Positions 43,049 to 51,622 of a stretch of 64,000 bases of DNA are shown one piece after another. A program made the position numbers and the translations under genes. The DNA comes from an uncultured Steroidobacter sp. (lineage in GTDB: Bacteria; Pseudomonadota; Gammaproteobacteria; Steroidobacterales; Steroidobacteraceae). The notes beneath the pieces are model-generated. The model was not told the origin of the DNA. It saw only the letters and a list, made by a program, of their open reading frames with translations, and ran no database searches. The stretch spans positions 1-64,000 of the forward strand of contig NZ_CALFXI010000004.1 in the NCBI RefSeq assembly GCF_937958065.1. The letters run 5' to 3'. Position 1 is the first letter of the stretch; the number at the start of each line of letters is the position of its first letter.

Positions 43049-43486
43049 ATGACTCGCGCGTTACGCAATCTGATGGCCGCAGGGCTCGTACTGATCGCCA
43101 GTGGCTGCGGCCAGGTGGGCGCACCGGTAACCGTGGAGGATCCATGGGCCAATGCAACGCCAGAGGGCGCAACGGTCGCGGCCGTGTATCTGAAGATCAC
43201 GACCCGGCAGGCCGACACGCTGCTGTCCGCAACCACGACGGTCGCCGATCACATCGAAATGCACACCAACAGCGAACATGACGGCATGATGCACATGCGG
43301 CAGCTGCCGAATGTGCCGCTCGAAGCTGGCAAGCCGTTCACTTTCGCGCCGGGCGGGGCGCACTTCATGCTGGTGGACTTGCGCCAGCCGCTGACCGCCG
43401 GCCTGCGCTTCCCCATGACGCTGGAGTTCCAGCACGCGCCGGCGCAGACGGTGCAGGTGCAGGTGGTTGAACTCGGCAGTCGGTAA
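43049..43486 (+). CDS. periplasmic copper chaperone PCu(A)C
   Basis: A 145-residue lipoprotein-like protein. The signal peptide ends at a cysteine (C20, IASGC), which is a loose lipobox. The copper-binding consensus is met by H72, M83, H105 and M107 (H-X10-M-X21-H-X-M). Family members bring Cu(I) to the CuA or CuB site of cytochrome oxidase or to other copper proteins. An alternative ATG at 43031 would overlap the oxyR stop by 4 nt (ATGA) and add six residues. The gene is probably cotranscribed with oxyR, linking peroxide sensing and copper handling. Confidence 0.9.
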   Translation: MTRALRNLMAAGLVLIASGCGQVGAPVTVEDPWANATPEGATVAAVYLKITTRQADTLLSATTTVADHIEMHTNSEHDGMMHMRQLPNVPLEAGKPFTFAPGGAHFMLVDLRQPLTAGLRFPMTLEFQHAPAQTVQVQVVELGSR

Positions 43487-43502
43487 GGGCGTTCAGCTAC
43501 AA

Positions 43503-44780
43503 ATGTCCAATCCGCCCGCCCTCCCCAGCCCCGCCGACCTGCACGAAGACCAGATCATCGCCCTGTTGCGGTCGGGGGCACACGCGGCGTTGTTGAGTGC
43601 GTATTTCGGCGAGCTCGAATATCGCGAACTGTCGCAGCTCGCGAAGATCGCAGCCACGCGCGGCAACGGCCGTGGCGAAGTGGTGTTCATCCTGCCCGGA
43701 ATCATGGGCTCGCGCCTGGGATCCTTGCAGCGGGGAACCACGTCGCTGCTCTGGCTGCATCCCATGGCCATCGCTCAGGGCGGGCTGTCGCAACTGGCGT
43801 TGCCGGCCGGCAAAGGGTTGCGGGCCCTGGGGGTGATGCTGCCCGGCTACCTGAAGCTGCGACTGACACTGGAGATCGCCGGCTTCGCTCCGGTATTCCA
43901 TCCCTTCGACTGGCGAGCGGATCTGGAAACGCTGGCTCGCGCGTTGACGCGCGCCATCGAAAGGTCCGGTGCGCGCAAGGTGCACATCGTCGCGCACAGC
44001 ATGGGCGGACTGGTTGCAAGAATTGCGTTGGGAAACGATCGCGCCGCCCGCATTCAACGTCTCGTTCAGCTCGGCGCACCCAATCGAGGCTCGTTCGCAC
44101 CCGTGCAGGCCATGCGCGCCGCCTATCCCACGGTTCGCAAGATCGCCGCGCTCGACCATCTCAGCTCGGCGGAGCAGCTGGCTCGCACGGTGTTCCTCAC
44201 CCTGCCCGGCTTGTATCAAATGCTGCCGTCGATGCTGTCGGCCGACGAGCCGGATTTGTTCGACCCCGCGCAGTGGCCACAAGACGAGCTCGTTCCCGAT
44301 GCCACGATGCTGAACCGTGCGTACAAGGTGCGCAGCCGGCTGCCCGCGCCGGATGAACGCTGCGCGGTGATCGTCGGCACGCATCAGGAAACAGTGACGG
44401 CAGTGAAATTGCGCGAGGACGGATTCGAATATTCAGTCTGTCGCGACGGCGACGGCACCGTGCCACTGACTCGCGCTCTTTGGGAAGGCGCCGCGACCTG
44501 GTTCGTTCAAGAAAATCACGGTGCGCTGACCAACAACAACGAGGTGCTGGCGGCGGTCGCCAACATCCTGAAGGAAGGAACGACCGCCCGCTTGTCGACG
44601 ACCCGCCCGGCGCCAGCGAGCGAGCTCGTCCGCACCGTCAGCGACGCCGAGCTGCGCGCCGCTGCGACACAAAAAGTGGCTTGGGATCGTCTGACACTCG
44701 ACAGCCGCCGGCGCATCCTGGAGCCCGTCATTACTCCAGAGTTCACTACCCCGGTTCCGGTGGTGCCCCGCACTGCTTAG
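43503..44780 (+). CDS. alpha/beta-hydrolase, LCAT/lipase-like
   Basis: A 425-residue esterase/lipase-like protein. The oxyanion region is FILPGIMGSRLG near residue 62-73 and the nucleophile elbow AHSMGG contains S166. An acid residue follows in the DGDGTVPL block, and the catalytic His lies in ENHGALTNN. The layout, including the PGIMGS motif, is that of LCAT/PGAP1-like hydrolases. No signal peptide is seen, so it is likely cytosolic or membrane-associated. Substrate unknown. Start at ATG 43503, 16 bases after the copper chaperone stop. Confidence 0.87.
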   Translation: MSNPPALPSPADLHEDQIIALLRSGAHAALLSAYFGELEYRELSQLAKIAATRGNGRGEVVFILPGIMGSRLGSLQRGTTSLLWLHPMAIAQGGLSQLALPAGKGLRALGVMLPGYLKLRLTLEIAGFAPVFHPFDWRADLETLARALTRAIERSGARKVHIVAHSMGGLVARIALGNDRAARIQRLVQLGAPNRGSFAPVQAMRAAYPTVRKIAALDHLSSAEQLARTVFLTLPGLYQMLPSMLSADEPDLFDPAQWPQDELVPDATMLNRAYKVRSRLPAPDERCAVIVGTHQETVTAVKLREDGFEYSVCRDGDGTVPLTRALWEGAATWFVQENHGALTNNNEVLAAVANILKEGTTARLSTTRPAPASELVRTVSDAELRAAATQKVAWDRLTLDSRRRILEPVITPEFTTPVPVVPRTA

Positions 44781-44863
44781 GTGTACGCTAGCTCACCGAT
44801 CGAACATTCACCGCGCCGGCAACGTTTCGGCGCAGTGTGGTCGTGATAGGGGGCTAAGTAGCG

Positions 44864-46702
44864 GTGGAACCGACCGATACTGGAAATCCTGATCATTATC
44901 ATCGCGTCGTCGATTGCCAGTGGGCCTGTCCCGCCCATACAGACGTTCCCGAATACATCCGCCTGATTGCGCAGGGACAATTCACGGCCGCCTATCTGGT
45001 CAACCGTGAATCCAACGTGTTCCCCGGCATTCTCGGTCGAGTCTGCGACCGGCCGTGCGAGCCCGCCTGCCGGCGCGGCCGGGTCGAACAGGAACCGGTT
45101 GCCATCTGTCGCCTGAAGCGCGTGGCCGCCGATCATCGCGACGACGTGCGCCCGTATCTTCCCAAGGCGCCGATTCAGAAAAACGGCAAGCGCGTGGCGT
45201 GCATCGGCGCGGGCCCCGCTTCGCTCACCGTCGCCAACGATCTGATGCCGCTGGGCTACGAAGTCAGCATCTTCGAGAAATGGCACACGCCCGGCGGCCT
45301 GATGCGCACCAACATTCCGTCGTTTCGCCTGCCCGAGCAGGTGCTCGCCGAGGAGATCGGCTACATCATCGATTTGGGGGTGGATCTGCGTCTGGGCTCA
45401 CCGGTGACGAGCATGAAACAATTGCTCGCCACCGGTGAGTTCGACGCAGTGTTCGTCGGCAGCGGCGCACCCAAGGGCAAGGACCTGAATCTGCCCGGAC
45501 GCGATGATCCGGCGGCCGCCGCTCACATTCATATCAGCATCGACTGGCTGGAGTCCGTGGCGTTCGGCCACACGAAAAACATCGGCCGCCGCGTATTGAT
45601 CATCGGTGTCGGCAACACCGCGATGGATTGCTGCCGCACCTCGCTGCGACTCGGCGCCGACGACGTGAAAGTCATGGCACGCAAGCCGCGTGGATTCTTC
45701 AAGGCGTCCGAGTGGGAACTGGAGGATGCCGAGGCCGAGAACGTCGAGATCGTCGTCAATCGCGCGCCCAAGTCGTTCGTCATCGAGCAGGGGCGGCTCG
45801 CCGGTATGCGTTTCGACGTGATGGAATACGACCTGGATGCCAGCGGGCGCATCACCGCCGAACGTACGGTCGGCGAGCAGTTCTTGCCGTGCGACGACGT
45901 GATCCTCGCCATCGGCCAGGAGAACGCGTTCCCCTGGATCGAGAACGATCTGGGCATCGAGTTCGGTCAATGGCACGTGCCGAAGGTGAATTCGACCACG
46001 TTCCAGTCGACGCGACCGGATGTTTTCTTCGGCGGCGACGCGGCGTTCGGGCCGAAGAACATCATCTGGGCCGTGGAGCACGGCCATCAGGCGGCCATCT
46101 CCATCCACAAGTATTGTCAGGGCCAGGACGTGGCGCAGCGCCTGCCGCGCAGGCTGAACCTTTCCAGCCGCAAGATGGGCCTGCACGAGTGGGCTTACAG
46201 GAACGATTACAACCCGCTCGAGCGGCGCCTGATGCCGCACATCGATCTGAAGGAGCGTTTCAAGAAGATCAATATCGAAGTGGAACTGGGTTTCACCGCC
46301 GAACAGGCTGCCGCCGAAGTGCAGCGCTGCCTGAACTGCGACGTGCAGACCGTGTTCGACGCCCGCCTCTGCATCGAATGCGACGCGTGCATCGACATCT
46401 GTCCGGTGGATTGCCTCACCATGACGGCGAACGGCACCGAGGCCGAGATCAGAGGACGCCTGAAGGCGCCTTCGCTGCGCGTCACGCAGCCGCTGTTTGT
46501 TTCCGCACCGTTGCAACATACGGCGCGGGTGATGGTCAAAGATGAAGACGTCTGCGTGCATTGCGGACTGTGCGCGGAACGCTGCCCGACCGCGGCGTGG
46601 GACATGCAGAAGTCGAAAATCCGCATTCCTTATGCGAGCGACGAGACCACTCCATGCACGCCACCAGCACTCCAACCGGCAGCGATGCGCCGGAGCGCGT
46701 AA
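44864..46702 (+). CDS. GltD-like FAD/NAD(P)H oxidoreductase with ferredoxin domain
   Basis: A 612-residue flavoprotein from a GTG start. The N-terminus carries Fe-S cysteines of the GltD type (CQWACPAH and VCDRPCEPACRRG). An FAD motif CIGAGPASLTVAND and a second nucleotide motif IIGVGNTAMDCC follow. The C-terminal 130 residues form a two-[4Fe-4S] ferredoxin (LCIECDACIDICPVDC and VCVHCGLCAERCP). The protein probably passes electrons between NAD(P)H and the ferredoxin site of the 2-oxoacid oxidoreductase encoded by the next two genes. It overlaps the alpha-subunit gene by 49 bases. Confidence 0.93.
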   Translation: MEPTDTGNPDHYHRVVDCQWACPAHTDVPEYIRLIAQGQFTAAYLVNRESNVFPGILGRVCDRPCEPACRRGRVEQEPVAICRLKRVAADHRDDVRPYLPKAPIQKNGKRVACIGAGPASLTVANDLMPLGYEVSIFEKWHTPGGLMRTNIPSFRLPEQVLAEEIGYIIDLGVDLRLGSPVTSMKQLLATGEFDAVFVGSGAPKGKDLNLPGRDDPAAAAHIHISIDWLESVAFGHTKNIGRRVLIIGVGNTAMDCCRTSLRLGADDVKVMARKPRGFFKASEWELEDAEAENVEIVVNRAPKSFVIEQGRLAGMRFDVMEYDLDASGRITAERTVGEQFLPCDDVILAIGQENAFPWIENDLGIEFGQWHVPKVNSTTFQSTRPDVFFGGDAAFGPKNIIWAVEHGHQAAISIHKYCQGQDVAQRLPRRLNLSSRKMGLHEWAYRNDYNPLERRLMPHIDLKERFKKINIEVELGFTAEQAAAEVQRCLNCDVQTVFDARLCIECDACIDICPVDCLTMTANGTEAEIRGRLKAPSLRVTQPLFVSAPLQHTARVMVKDEDVCVHCGLCAERCPTAAWDMQKSKIRIPYASDETTPCTPPALQPAAMRRSA

Positions 46703-48501
46703 ACGATTTCGTCATCAAGCTCGCGAACGTCAATGGCACCGGCTCGGCCAGTGCCAACACGCTGCTGATGAAGTCCGTGTTCCGGATGGGCATTCCGGTC
46801 ATGGGCAAGAATTACTTCCCCTCCAACATCCAGGGCTTGCCCACCTGGTATGAAATCCGCATCTCGCGCGACGGCTATGTCGCACGCTCCGGGCGCATCG
46901 ATTTCATGGTGGCGATGAATGCCGAGACGTACGCGAAGGACGTGAGGGAAGTCAGCCCTGGCGGCTATCTGCTCTACGACTCGACCTGGCCTCGGCCGGC
47001 ACTGCTGAAGCGCGACGACATCACCATTCTCGGCGTGCCCCTCGCTCGTATCTGCAACGAGACATTCCAGGGCGTGCGCGCGCGCATTCTGCTGAAGAAC
47101 ATCGTCTATGCCGGTGTGCTGGGCGCGTTGCTCGACATCGAGATCGACGTGATGCGCGCGCTGCTCGGCGAGAGTTACGCGAACAAGAAGTCGCTGCTCG
47201 ATTCGAACGTCAAAGCACTGGAGCTGGGCTACAACTACGCCAAGGAGCATTTCCAGTGCCCGCTGCCGCTGCGCGTGACGCGTATGGACAAGACGGCGAA
47301 TCACATCATGATCGACGGCAACACGGCGGCGGCGCTCGGCTGCATGTATGCAGGCGCGACGGTGGGCGCGTGGTATCCCATCACGCCGTCCACCTCCCTG
47401 ATGGACGGGTTCAAGAGCTTCTGCCAGAAATGGCGCATCGATCCCGAGACCGGCAAGCGCAATTACGTGATCGTTCAGTGCGAGGACGAGCTCGCCGCCA
47501 TCGGCACCGTCATCGGCGCGGCATGGAATGGCGCACGTTCGTTTACGCCGACCAGCGGCCCCGGCATTTCCCTGATGAACGAGTTCATCGGGCTGGCGTA
47601 TTACGCCGAAGTGCCGGCCGTGATCTTCGACATTCAACGCGTCGGTCCGTCGACAGGCATGCCGACCCGCACTCAACAATGCGATCTGATGCTCGCCGCC
47701 TATGCTTCGCATGGCGACACGCGTCACGTGCTGCTGTTTCCCAACAGTCCGGAAGAATGTTTCTATATGGCCGTGCATGCCTTCGATCTGGCCGAACGCC
47801 TGCAGACGCCGGTGTTCGTCATGTCGGACCTGGACATCGGCATGAACGACTGGATGTGTCCGGATCTGAAATGGGATGACGCCTATATCCCCGATCGCGG
47901 CAAGGTGCTCGGCAAGGAGGAGCTCGAACGCATCGAGAAGTTCTACCGCTACTTCGACAAGGACGGCGACGGCATCCCCTACCGCACGCTGCCCGGCACG
48001 CACCCCAAGGGCGCGTATTTCACGCGCGGCTCGGGCCATACGCAGTACGGCGGTTACACCGAAGATTCGACCGAATATCAGATCGTGCTCGATCGGCTGA
48101 AGCGCAAGTTCGATACGGCTAAAACGCTGGTGCCGAAGGCGGTCTTCGACGGTCGCAACTCGGCGAGCCTCGGCTTGCTGTCCCTGGGCAGTTGCGACGG
48201 AGCGGTACGCGAAGCGCTGGATCTGCTGCGTCGTCGCGGCGTGCCGATCGATTACATGCGAGTGCGAGCATTTCCGTTCGGCCAGGAGGTCGAGGACTTT
48301 CTCGCCTGCCACTCACAGATCTTCGTCATCGAGCAGAACCGCGATGCCCAGCTGCGCAGTCTGCTGATGCTGGAGACCGCAGTGGAAAAGGCCAAGCTGC
48401 ATTCCATTCTGCACTACAGCGGCCTGCCCATGTCCTCGAGCGTGATCGTCGAAGGCGTGCTCGCGGCCATGCCCGAACAGCGCCTGGCCGTGGGAGGTTG
48501 A
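46654..48501 (+). CDS. korA: 2-oxoacid:ferredoxin oxidoreductase, gamma-alpha fusion subunit
   Basis: A 615-residue subunit in which the gamma domain (residues 15-205; NVNGTGSASANTLLMKSVFRMGIPVMGKNYFPSNIQG) is fused to the alpha or pyrimidine-binding domain (YPITPSTSLMDGFK, CEDELAAIGTVIGAAWNGARSFT). Similar fused subunits occur in 2-oxoglutarate:ferredoxin oxidoreductases (KorA). The enzyme decarboxylates 2-oxo acids to acyl-CoA and gives low-potential electrons. Which 2-oxo acid is used is not certain from sequence. The start at ATG 46654 lies inside the end of the preceding gene, so the two are cotranslated. Confidence 0.92.
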   Translation: MHATSTPTGSDAPERVNDFVIKLANVNGTGSASANTLLMKSVFRMGIPVMGKNYFPSNIQGLPTWYEIRISRDGYVARSGRIDFMVAMNAETYAKDVREVSPGGYLLYDSTWPRPALLKRDDITILGVPLARICNETFQGVRARILLKNIVYAGVLGALLDIEIDVMRALLGESYANKKSLLDSNVKALELGYNYAKEHFQCPLPLRVTRMDKTANHIMIDGNTAAALGCMYAGATVGAWYPITPSTSLMDGFKSFCQKWRIDPETGKRNYVIVQCEDELAAIGTVIGAAWNGARSFTPTSGPGISLMNEFIGLAYYAEVPAVIFDIQRVGPSTGMPTRTQQCDLMLAAYASHGDTRHVLLFPNSPEECFYMAVHAFDLAERLQTPVFVMSDLDIGMNDWMCPDLKWDDAYIPDRGKVLGKEELERIEKFYRYFDKDGDGIPYRTLPGTHPKGAYFTRGSGHTQYGGYTEDSTEYQIVLDRLKRKFDTAKTLVPKAVFDGRNSASLGLLSLGSCDGAVREALDLLRRRGVPIDYMRVRAFPFGQEVEDFLACHSQIFVIEQNRDAQLRSLLMLETAVEKAKLHSILHYSGLPMSSSVIVEGVLAAMPEQRLAVGG

Positions 48502-48502
48502 G

Positions 48503-49558
48503 ATGAGCTTCATCGCCAAGCCCCGAATCGCGCATCCGGGCCTGCCCAAGAACGAGCTCGGCCTGACCCGGCGTGACTATGAAGGCGGCATGTCTACGCT
48601 GTGCGCCGGCTGCGGACACGACTCCATCACCGCCGCCATCATCGAAGCCTGCTGGCAGATGTCGTTGCGTCCCGAGCAGCTGGTGAAGTTGTCGGGCATC
48701 GGCTGCTCTTCCAAGACGACGGCCTATTTCGTCAGCGGCGGCCACGGCTTCAATTCCGTGCATGGCCGGATGCCGTCGATCGCAACCGGCGCCATCGCCG
48801 CCAACAAGGACCTGTACTACCTCGGCGTTTCCGGCGACGGAGACACGCTCTCGATCGGCTTGGGCCAGTTTGCGCACGCCATGCGACGCAATCTGAACAT
48901 GCTGTACATCATCGAGAACAACGGCGTGTACGGCCTCACCAAGGGGCAGTTTTCCGCCTCCGCCGACATCGGCTCGAAAGCCAAGAAGGGCGAGGAGAAC
49001 TTGCAGCCGCCGATCGATCCGGTGCTGGCCGCGCTGACGCTGGGCGGCACCTTCGTGGGGCGCAGCTTTTCCGGCGACAAGGAGCAGCTGGTGCCGCTGA
49101 TCATCGCCGGTTTGAAACATCGCGGCTTCGCGCTGATCGACGTGCTGTCGCCGTGCGTGACCTTCAACGACCACGAAGGCTCGACCAAGAGCTACGGATT
49201 CGTGCGCGATCACTATGACGAAGTGGTGCATGCGGATTTCGTCCCGCCGGCTCGTGAGATCACGGCGCAGTATGCTCGGGGCGATACGCTGCCGGTGACC
49301 ATGCACGATGGCAGCCGGATCCTGCTGCGCAAGCTGGACCCCTCCTACGATCCGACGCATCGTGGCCAGGCATTCAATTATCTGCGGGACAAACTGGCGC
49401 AGAACGAGTTCGTCACCGGGCTGATCTACATCGATGAGACGAGCCCGGAATTTCACGAAGTCAACGGCACGACGGCGACGCCCGTCAATCAGCTGCCGTT
49501 TGCGCAGCTGAACCCGGGGTCGAAAGGCCTGGAGAAGATCCTGTCGCGCTATCGCTGA
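48503..49558 (+). CDS. korB: 2-oxoacid:ferredoxin oxidoreductase, beta subunit
   Basis: A 351-residue TPP-binding subunit. The TPP motif is GDGDTLSIG (111-119) followed by IENNGVYGLTKGQ. Four cysteines typical of the [4Fe-4S] site are conserved: C34 and C37 (LCAGCGHD), C68 (GIGCSSKT) and C218 (SPCVTF). It starts 1 base after the alpha subunit stop. Together the three genes give a soluble KGOR-like complex with its own flavin/ferredoxin electron partner. Confidence 0.94.
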   Translation: MSFIAKPRIAHPGLPKNELGLTRRDYEGGMSTLCAGCGHDSITAAIIEACWQMSLRPEQLVKLSGIGCSSKTTAYFVSGGHGFNSVHGRMPSIATGAIAANKDLYYLGVSGDGDTLSIGLGQFAHAMRRNLNMLYIIENNGVYGLTKGQFSASADIGSKAKKGEENLQPPIDPVLAALTLGGTFVGRSFSGDKEQLVPLIIAGLKHRGFALIDVLSPCVTFNDHEGSTKSYGFVRDHYDEVVHADFVPPAREITAQYARGDTLPVTMHDGSRILLRKLDPSYDPTHRGQAFNYLRDKLAQNEFVTGLIYIDETSPEFHEVNGTTATPVNQLPFAQLNPGSKGLEKILSRYR

Positions 49559-50253
49559 GGCGCGGCGCTCAGATCGAACAGCACTTCCGACTTTTCGTAG
49601 ACCTTGCTGATGCGCGTTCCGTCCCAAACATAAGCGAGCGCCGCGCCAGCGACTGGAATGCTCACGGCCTGCGGCTTGAACGCCGCGATACACTCGCCGC
49701 CTTCGTGGCGAACGCTCCGATAGACCAGCCCCCAGTGCCCCTGGTCCCGCAAGGGTCTGGCGAACGATTGCGACGGGCCGTAATCGTTCGGGTGATGCAG
49801 ATGTTCGAAACGCGGGCTGCGGATATCCAGGAACGGCTGCACCGGCCGGCCCACATAAGCGCGCATGTCGACTTCGCACGGACTTTCGTTGGTGGATGCC
49901 ATGAAAATGCCGCGATGATGGGCAGTCTCGCGCACGGCGGTTTCCAATGAGTGACCCGCATAATAAACGCCGTAACTGCCATCGCTGAACCGGCTCGGAA
50001 AGCCGGTGTGGGTGAACGGAGCCATCACGATACTGGCGCCCGGTCCGTGCACCCGATCTTCATCGGGCATGACTGGCGCCTCGCCGCTCTCGTCACGCAG
50101 ACGATCGTTGGTGAGGCCTTCGATGAACCAGCCCAGCTCCATCTGTCGCGCCGGCAGAATGTTTTCGAACACATTCACCGGCGGATGCCGGGCTGCGACG
50201 ATCCGATACATTTTCTGCCAGCGGAGCGTGACCGCGCGGGGCTCGGCCGTCAT
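49549..50253 (-). CDS. RES-domain toxin (NAD+ phosphorylase family)
   Basis: A 234-residue RES-domain protein. The conserved Arg and Tyr of the active site are visible in SRFSDGSYGVYYAGHSLETAVRETAHHR, and the block SFARPLRDQGHWGLVYRSVR with a Ser/Arg pair fits the family. RES toxins such as MbcT degrade NAD+ and arrest growth. The gene overlaps its antitoxin partner by 4 nt (ATGA) and lies downstream of it, the normal order. The first 79 codons of the longer frame fall within the antitoxin gene and were left out. Confidence 0.9.
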   Translation of the reverse strand: MTAEPRAVTLRWQKMYRIVAARHPPVNVFENILPARQMELGWFIEGLTNDRLRDESGEAPVMPDEDRVHGPGASIVMAPFTHTGFPSRFSDGSYGVYYAGHSLETAVRETAHHRGIFMASTNESPCEVDMRAYVGRPVQPFLDIRSPRFEHLHHPNDYGPSQSFARPLRDQGHWGLVYRSVRHEGGECIAAFKPQAVSIPVAGAALAYVWDGTRISKVYEKSEVLFDLSAAPQR

Positions 50254-50648
50254 CCGCGCTGCGCATCCAGGTAACGGCGCACATCGGCCAGGTCGACGAC
50301 CCGACCGGCGAGCATTCGTTGCAAGGCCGATTTGCCGCCAAAGCCGAGCGCGCTGTTGGGCTTCTTCACCCAGGCGTCCGCAACTTCCTGAGTCGGCAAG
50401 AGAATGTGCAATGCTTTGTAGATACCCATCACATAACTGATGCGCTCCAGGGTATCCGCGGACAGCCGCGCGGCACGCTCGCTCTTCCATTTGAAGAAGG
50501 TGGAACGAGGCGGCGAACCCAGCAGCACCCGCTCCTCTTCGGCCCCCAGATGCCAGGCGGCGGTGATGTTGAAGAATGCCGTCAGGGCGGCGGAACCCAG
50601 CTCGTCCGGGTCGAAACCGGCTCGCTCGAGACTATGAGGTTGCATCAT
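50250..50648 (-). CDS. Xre/MbcA-type antitoxin
   Basis: A 132-residue antitoxin. A small helical DNA-binding part (ALTAFFNITAAWHLGAEEERVLLGSP with a TFFKWKSE recognition helix) is followed by the MbcA/ParS/Xre toxin-binding end (KKPNSALGFGGKSALQRMLAGRVVDLADVRRYLDA). I chose the start at 50648 because a GGAGGA site lies seven bases before it and a perfect inverted repeat lies just upstream. A longer form starting at 50735 is open and also has an AAGGTGA site, so the start is not settled. Partner of the RES toxin. Confidence 0.86.
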   Translation of the reverse strand: MMQPHSLERAGFDPDELGSAALTAFFNITAAWHLGAEEERVLLGSPPRSTFFKWKSERAARLSADTLERISYVMGIYKALHILLPTQEVADAWVKKPNSALGFGGKSALQRMLAGRVVDLADVRRYLDAQRG

Positions 50649-50663
50649 GGCCCAGTCCTCCAA

Positions 50664-50687
50664 TGGAGTAATCGCGAAACTACTCCA
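50664..50687. promoter_or_regulatory. inverted-repeat operator of the RES/Xre module
   Basis: TGGAGTA (50664-50670) and TACTCCA (50681-50687) form a perfect 7-bp inverted repeat with a 10-base spacer, 16 bases upstream of the chosen antitoxin start. The position suits autorepression by the Xre-type antitoxin. Confidence 0.65.
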
Positions 50688-50738
50688 ATTTTGGACTGAA
50701 CGCCAGTACAGGTCGGGAGGTTGCAGATCGGCCATGGC

Positions 50739-51005
50739 TCACCTTTCCAGCGCCGCGCGCAGCCTTCCAAGCACCCGTCGCGGATGGCGGGCCAGCTCTC
50801 GGGGATCGAGTGCCAGGACGCGATACCCCATGGCCGTCAGAAATCTGAGCCGAGCCTCGGCAGGAGCGAGCTCGACGATCAGGCCCTGTTCGGCAAACAG
50901 ATGCTCGACCAGGAACGGGCCGATTTCACATTGGCGGGTGAGCGGGAACTCGCGCAATTCGCGGGCGGCGAGCAATTCGGCGAGCGCCTGCGCGTCGCTC
51001 GCCAT
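50739..51005 (-). CDS. short DUF559-like protein
   Basis: An 88-residue protein that matches the second half of the DUF559/Vsr-like endonuclease fold: LREFPLTRQCEIGPFLVEHLF, LIVELAP, then LRFLTAMGYRVLALDPRELARHPRRVLGRLRAALE. The segment with the usual D-G-x-x-H nuclease residues is missing between LIVEL and LRFL, so it is probably inactive as a nuclease. AAGGA before ATG 51005 supports this start; one 14 codons upstream is open too. It lies directly upstream of the antitoxin frame on the same strand. Confidence 0.65.
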   Translation of the reverse strand: MASDAQALAELLAARELREFPLTRQCEIGPFLVEHLFAEQGLIVELAPAEARLRFLTAMGYRVLALDPRELARHPRRVLGRLRAALER

Positions 51006-51136
51006 GCGTTCCTTCGCACTTCGATCCTTGCACTCTCTCCTTGGCATGGAGCGCAGCGTACCTGCCGCGCTCCCTTCGATTCAGAGCGATTGATTGCGGG
51101 TTCGCCGAGAAATCGCCTCGGCACCGACCAGAAATT

Positions 51137-51328
51137 TCAGCGTGCCTTGCCGAGCCACAAGCGACAGATCGTTGCATTACGTTCAATCGCCGCACCGACC
51201 CGTCGATGTTGCAAGCCTCGCTGCATGCAACGCGGATCCTGTGCCCACTGCAGAGCGTAGACCATCGGATCCAGGCTGGCGTTGACCAGCTCCCGCAGAT
51301 GCTTACCCCATTGCTGTGTGGATTTCAT
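51137..51328 (-). CDS. possible small basic protein
   Basis: A 63-residue frame beginning KSTQQWGKHLRELVNASLDP and ending LWLGKAR, with a GAGG site five bases before the ATG. It is basic, has two Cys and no signal peptide. I do not recognise it. It lies in an otherwise gene-free 600-base stretch (51006-51622), and its coding character is uncertain. Apart from this frame I see nothing clear in that stretch. Confidence 0.4.
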   Translation of the reverse strand: MKSTQQWGKHLRELVNASLDPMVYALQWAQDPRCMQRGLQHRRVGAAIERNATICRLWLGKAR

Positions 51329-51622
51329 AGCAACCTCGGCGTCTCTCCGATCGAAGAACGTTCCGCTCGCGCAGGCAGTTCCGCTGTCATTTCTCTGGAA
51401 GACATCGGCGCACGAGTGCCGCCGTTTAGCGACAGAGCGCACGAACGGAAATCGCTCATCCGTTTCCGACATGCAGTGCGCTCGACGAAACTTTGCTCAC
51501 CGCCACGCGTCATGCGCGCATTTCAGCTCGGTTCTCGTGAATTCGCCGTATGAGCCATGCGGCCGCTTGGTTATGATCCGAGCTCACGGACACCTGGTTC
51601 CGCTGACGATGGGGAATGCGTC

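Noticed and set aside
46654..46702. The 49-base overlap between the flavoprotein and korA, considered as a frameshift
   Set aside because: Both proteins are complete and have conserved ends; the overlap is a normal coupling arrangement.
50649..50735. The longer N-terminus of the Xre antitoxin
   Set aside because: It spans the inverted repeat and a strong ribosome-binding site of the shorter form and looks unlike an antitoxin start. It was kept only as an alternative.
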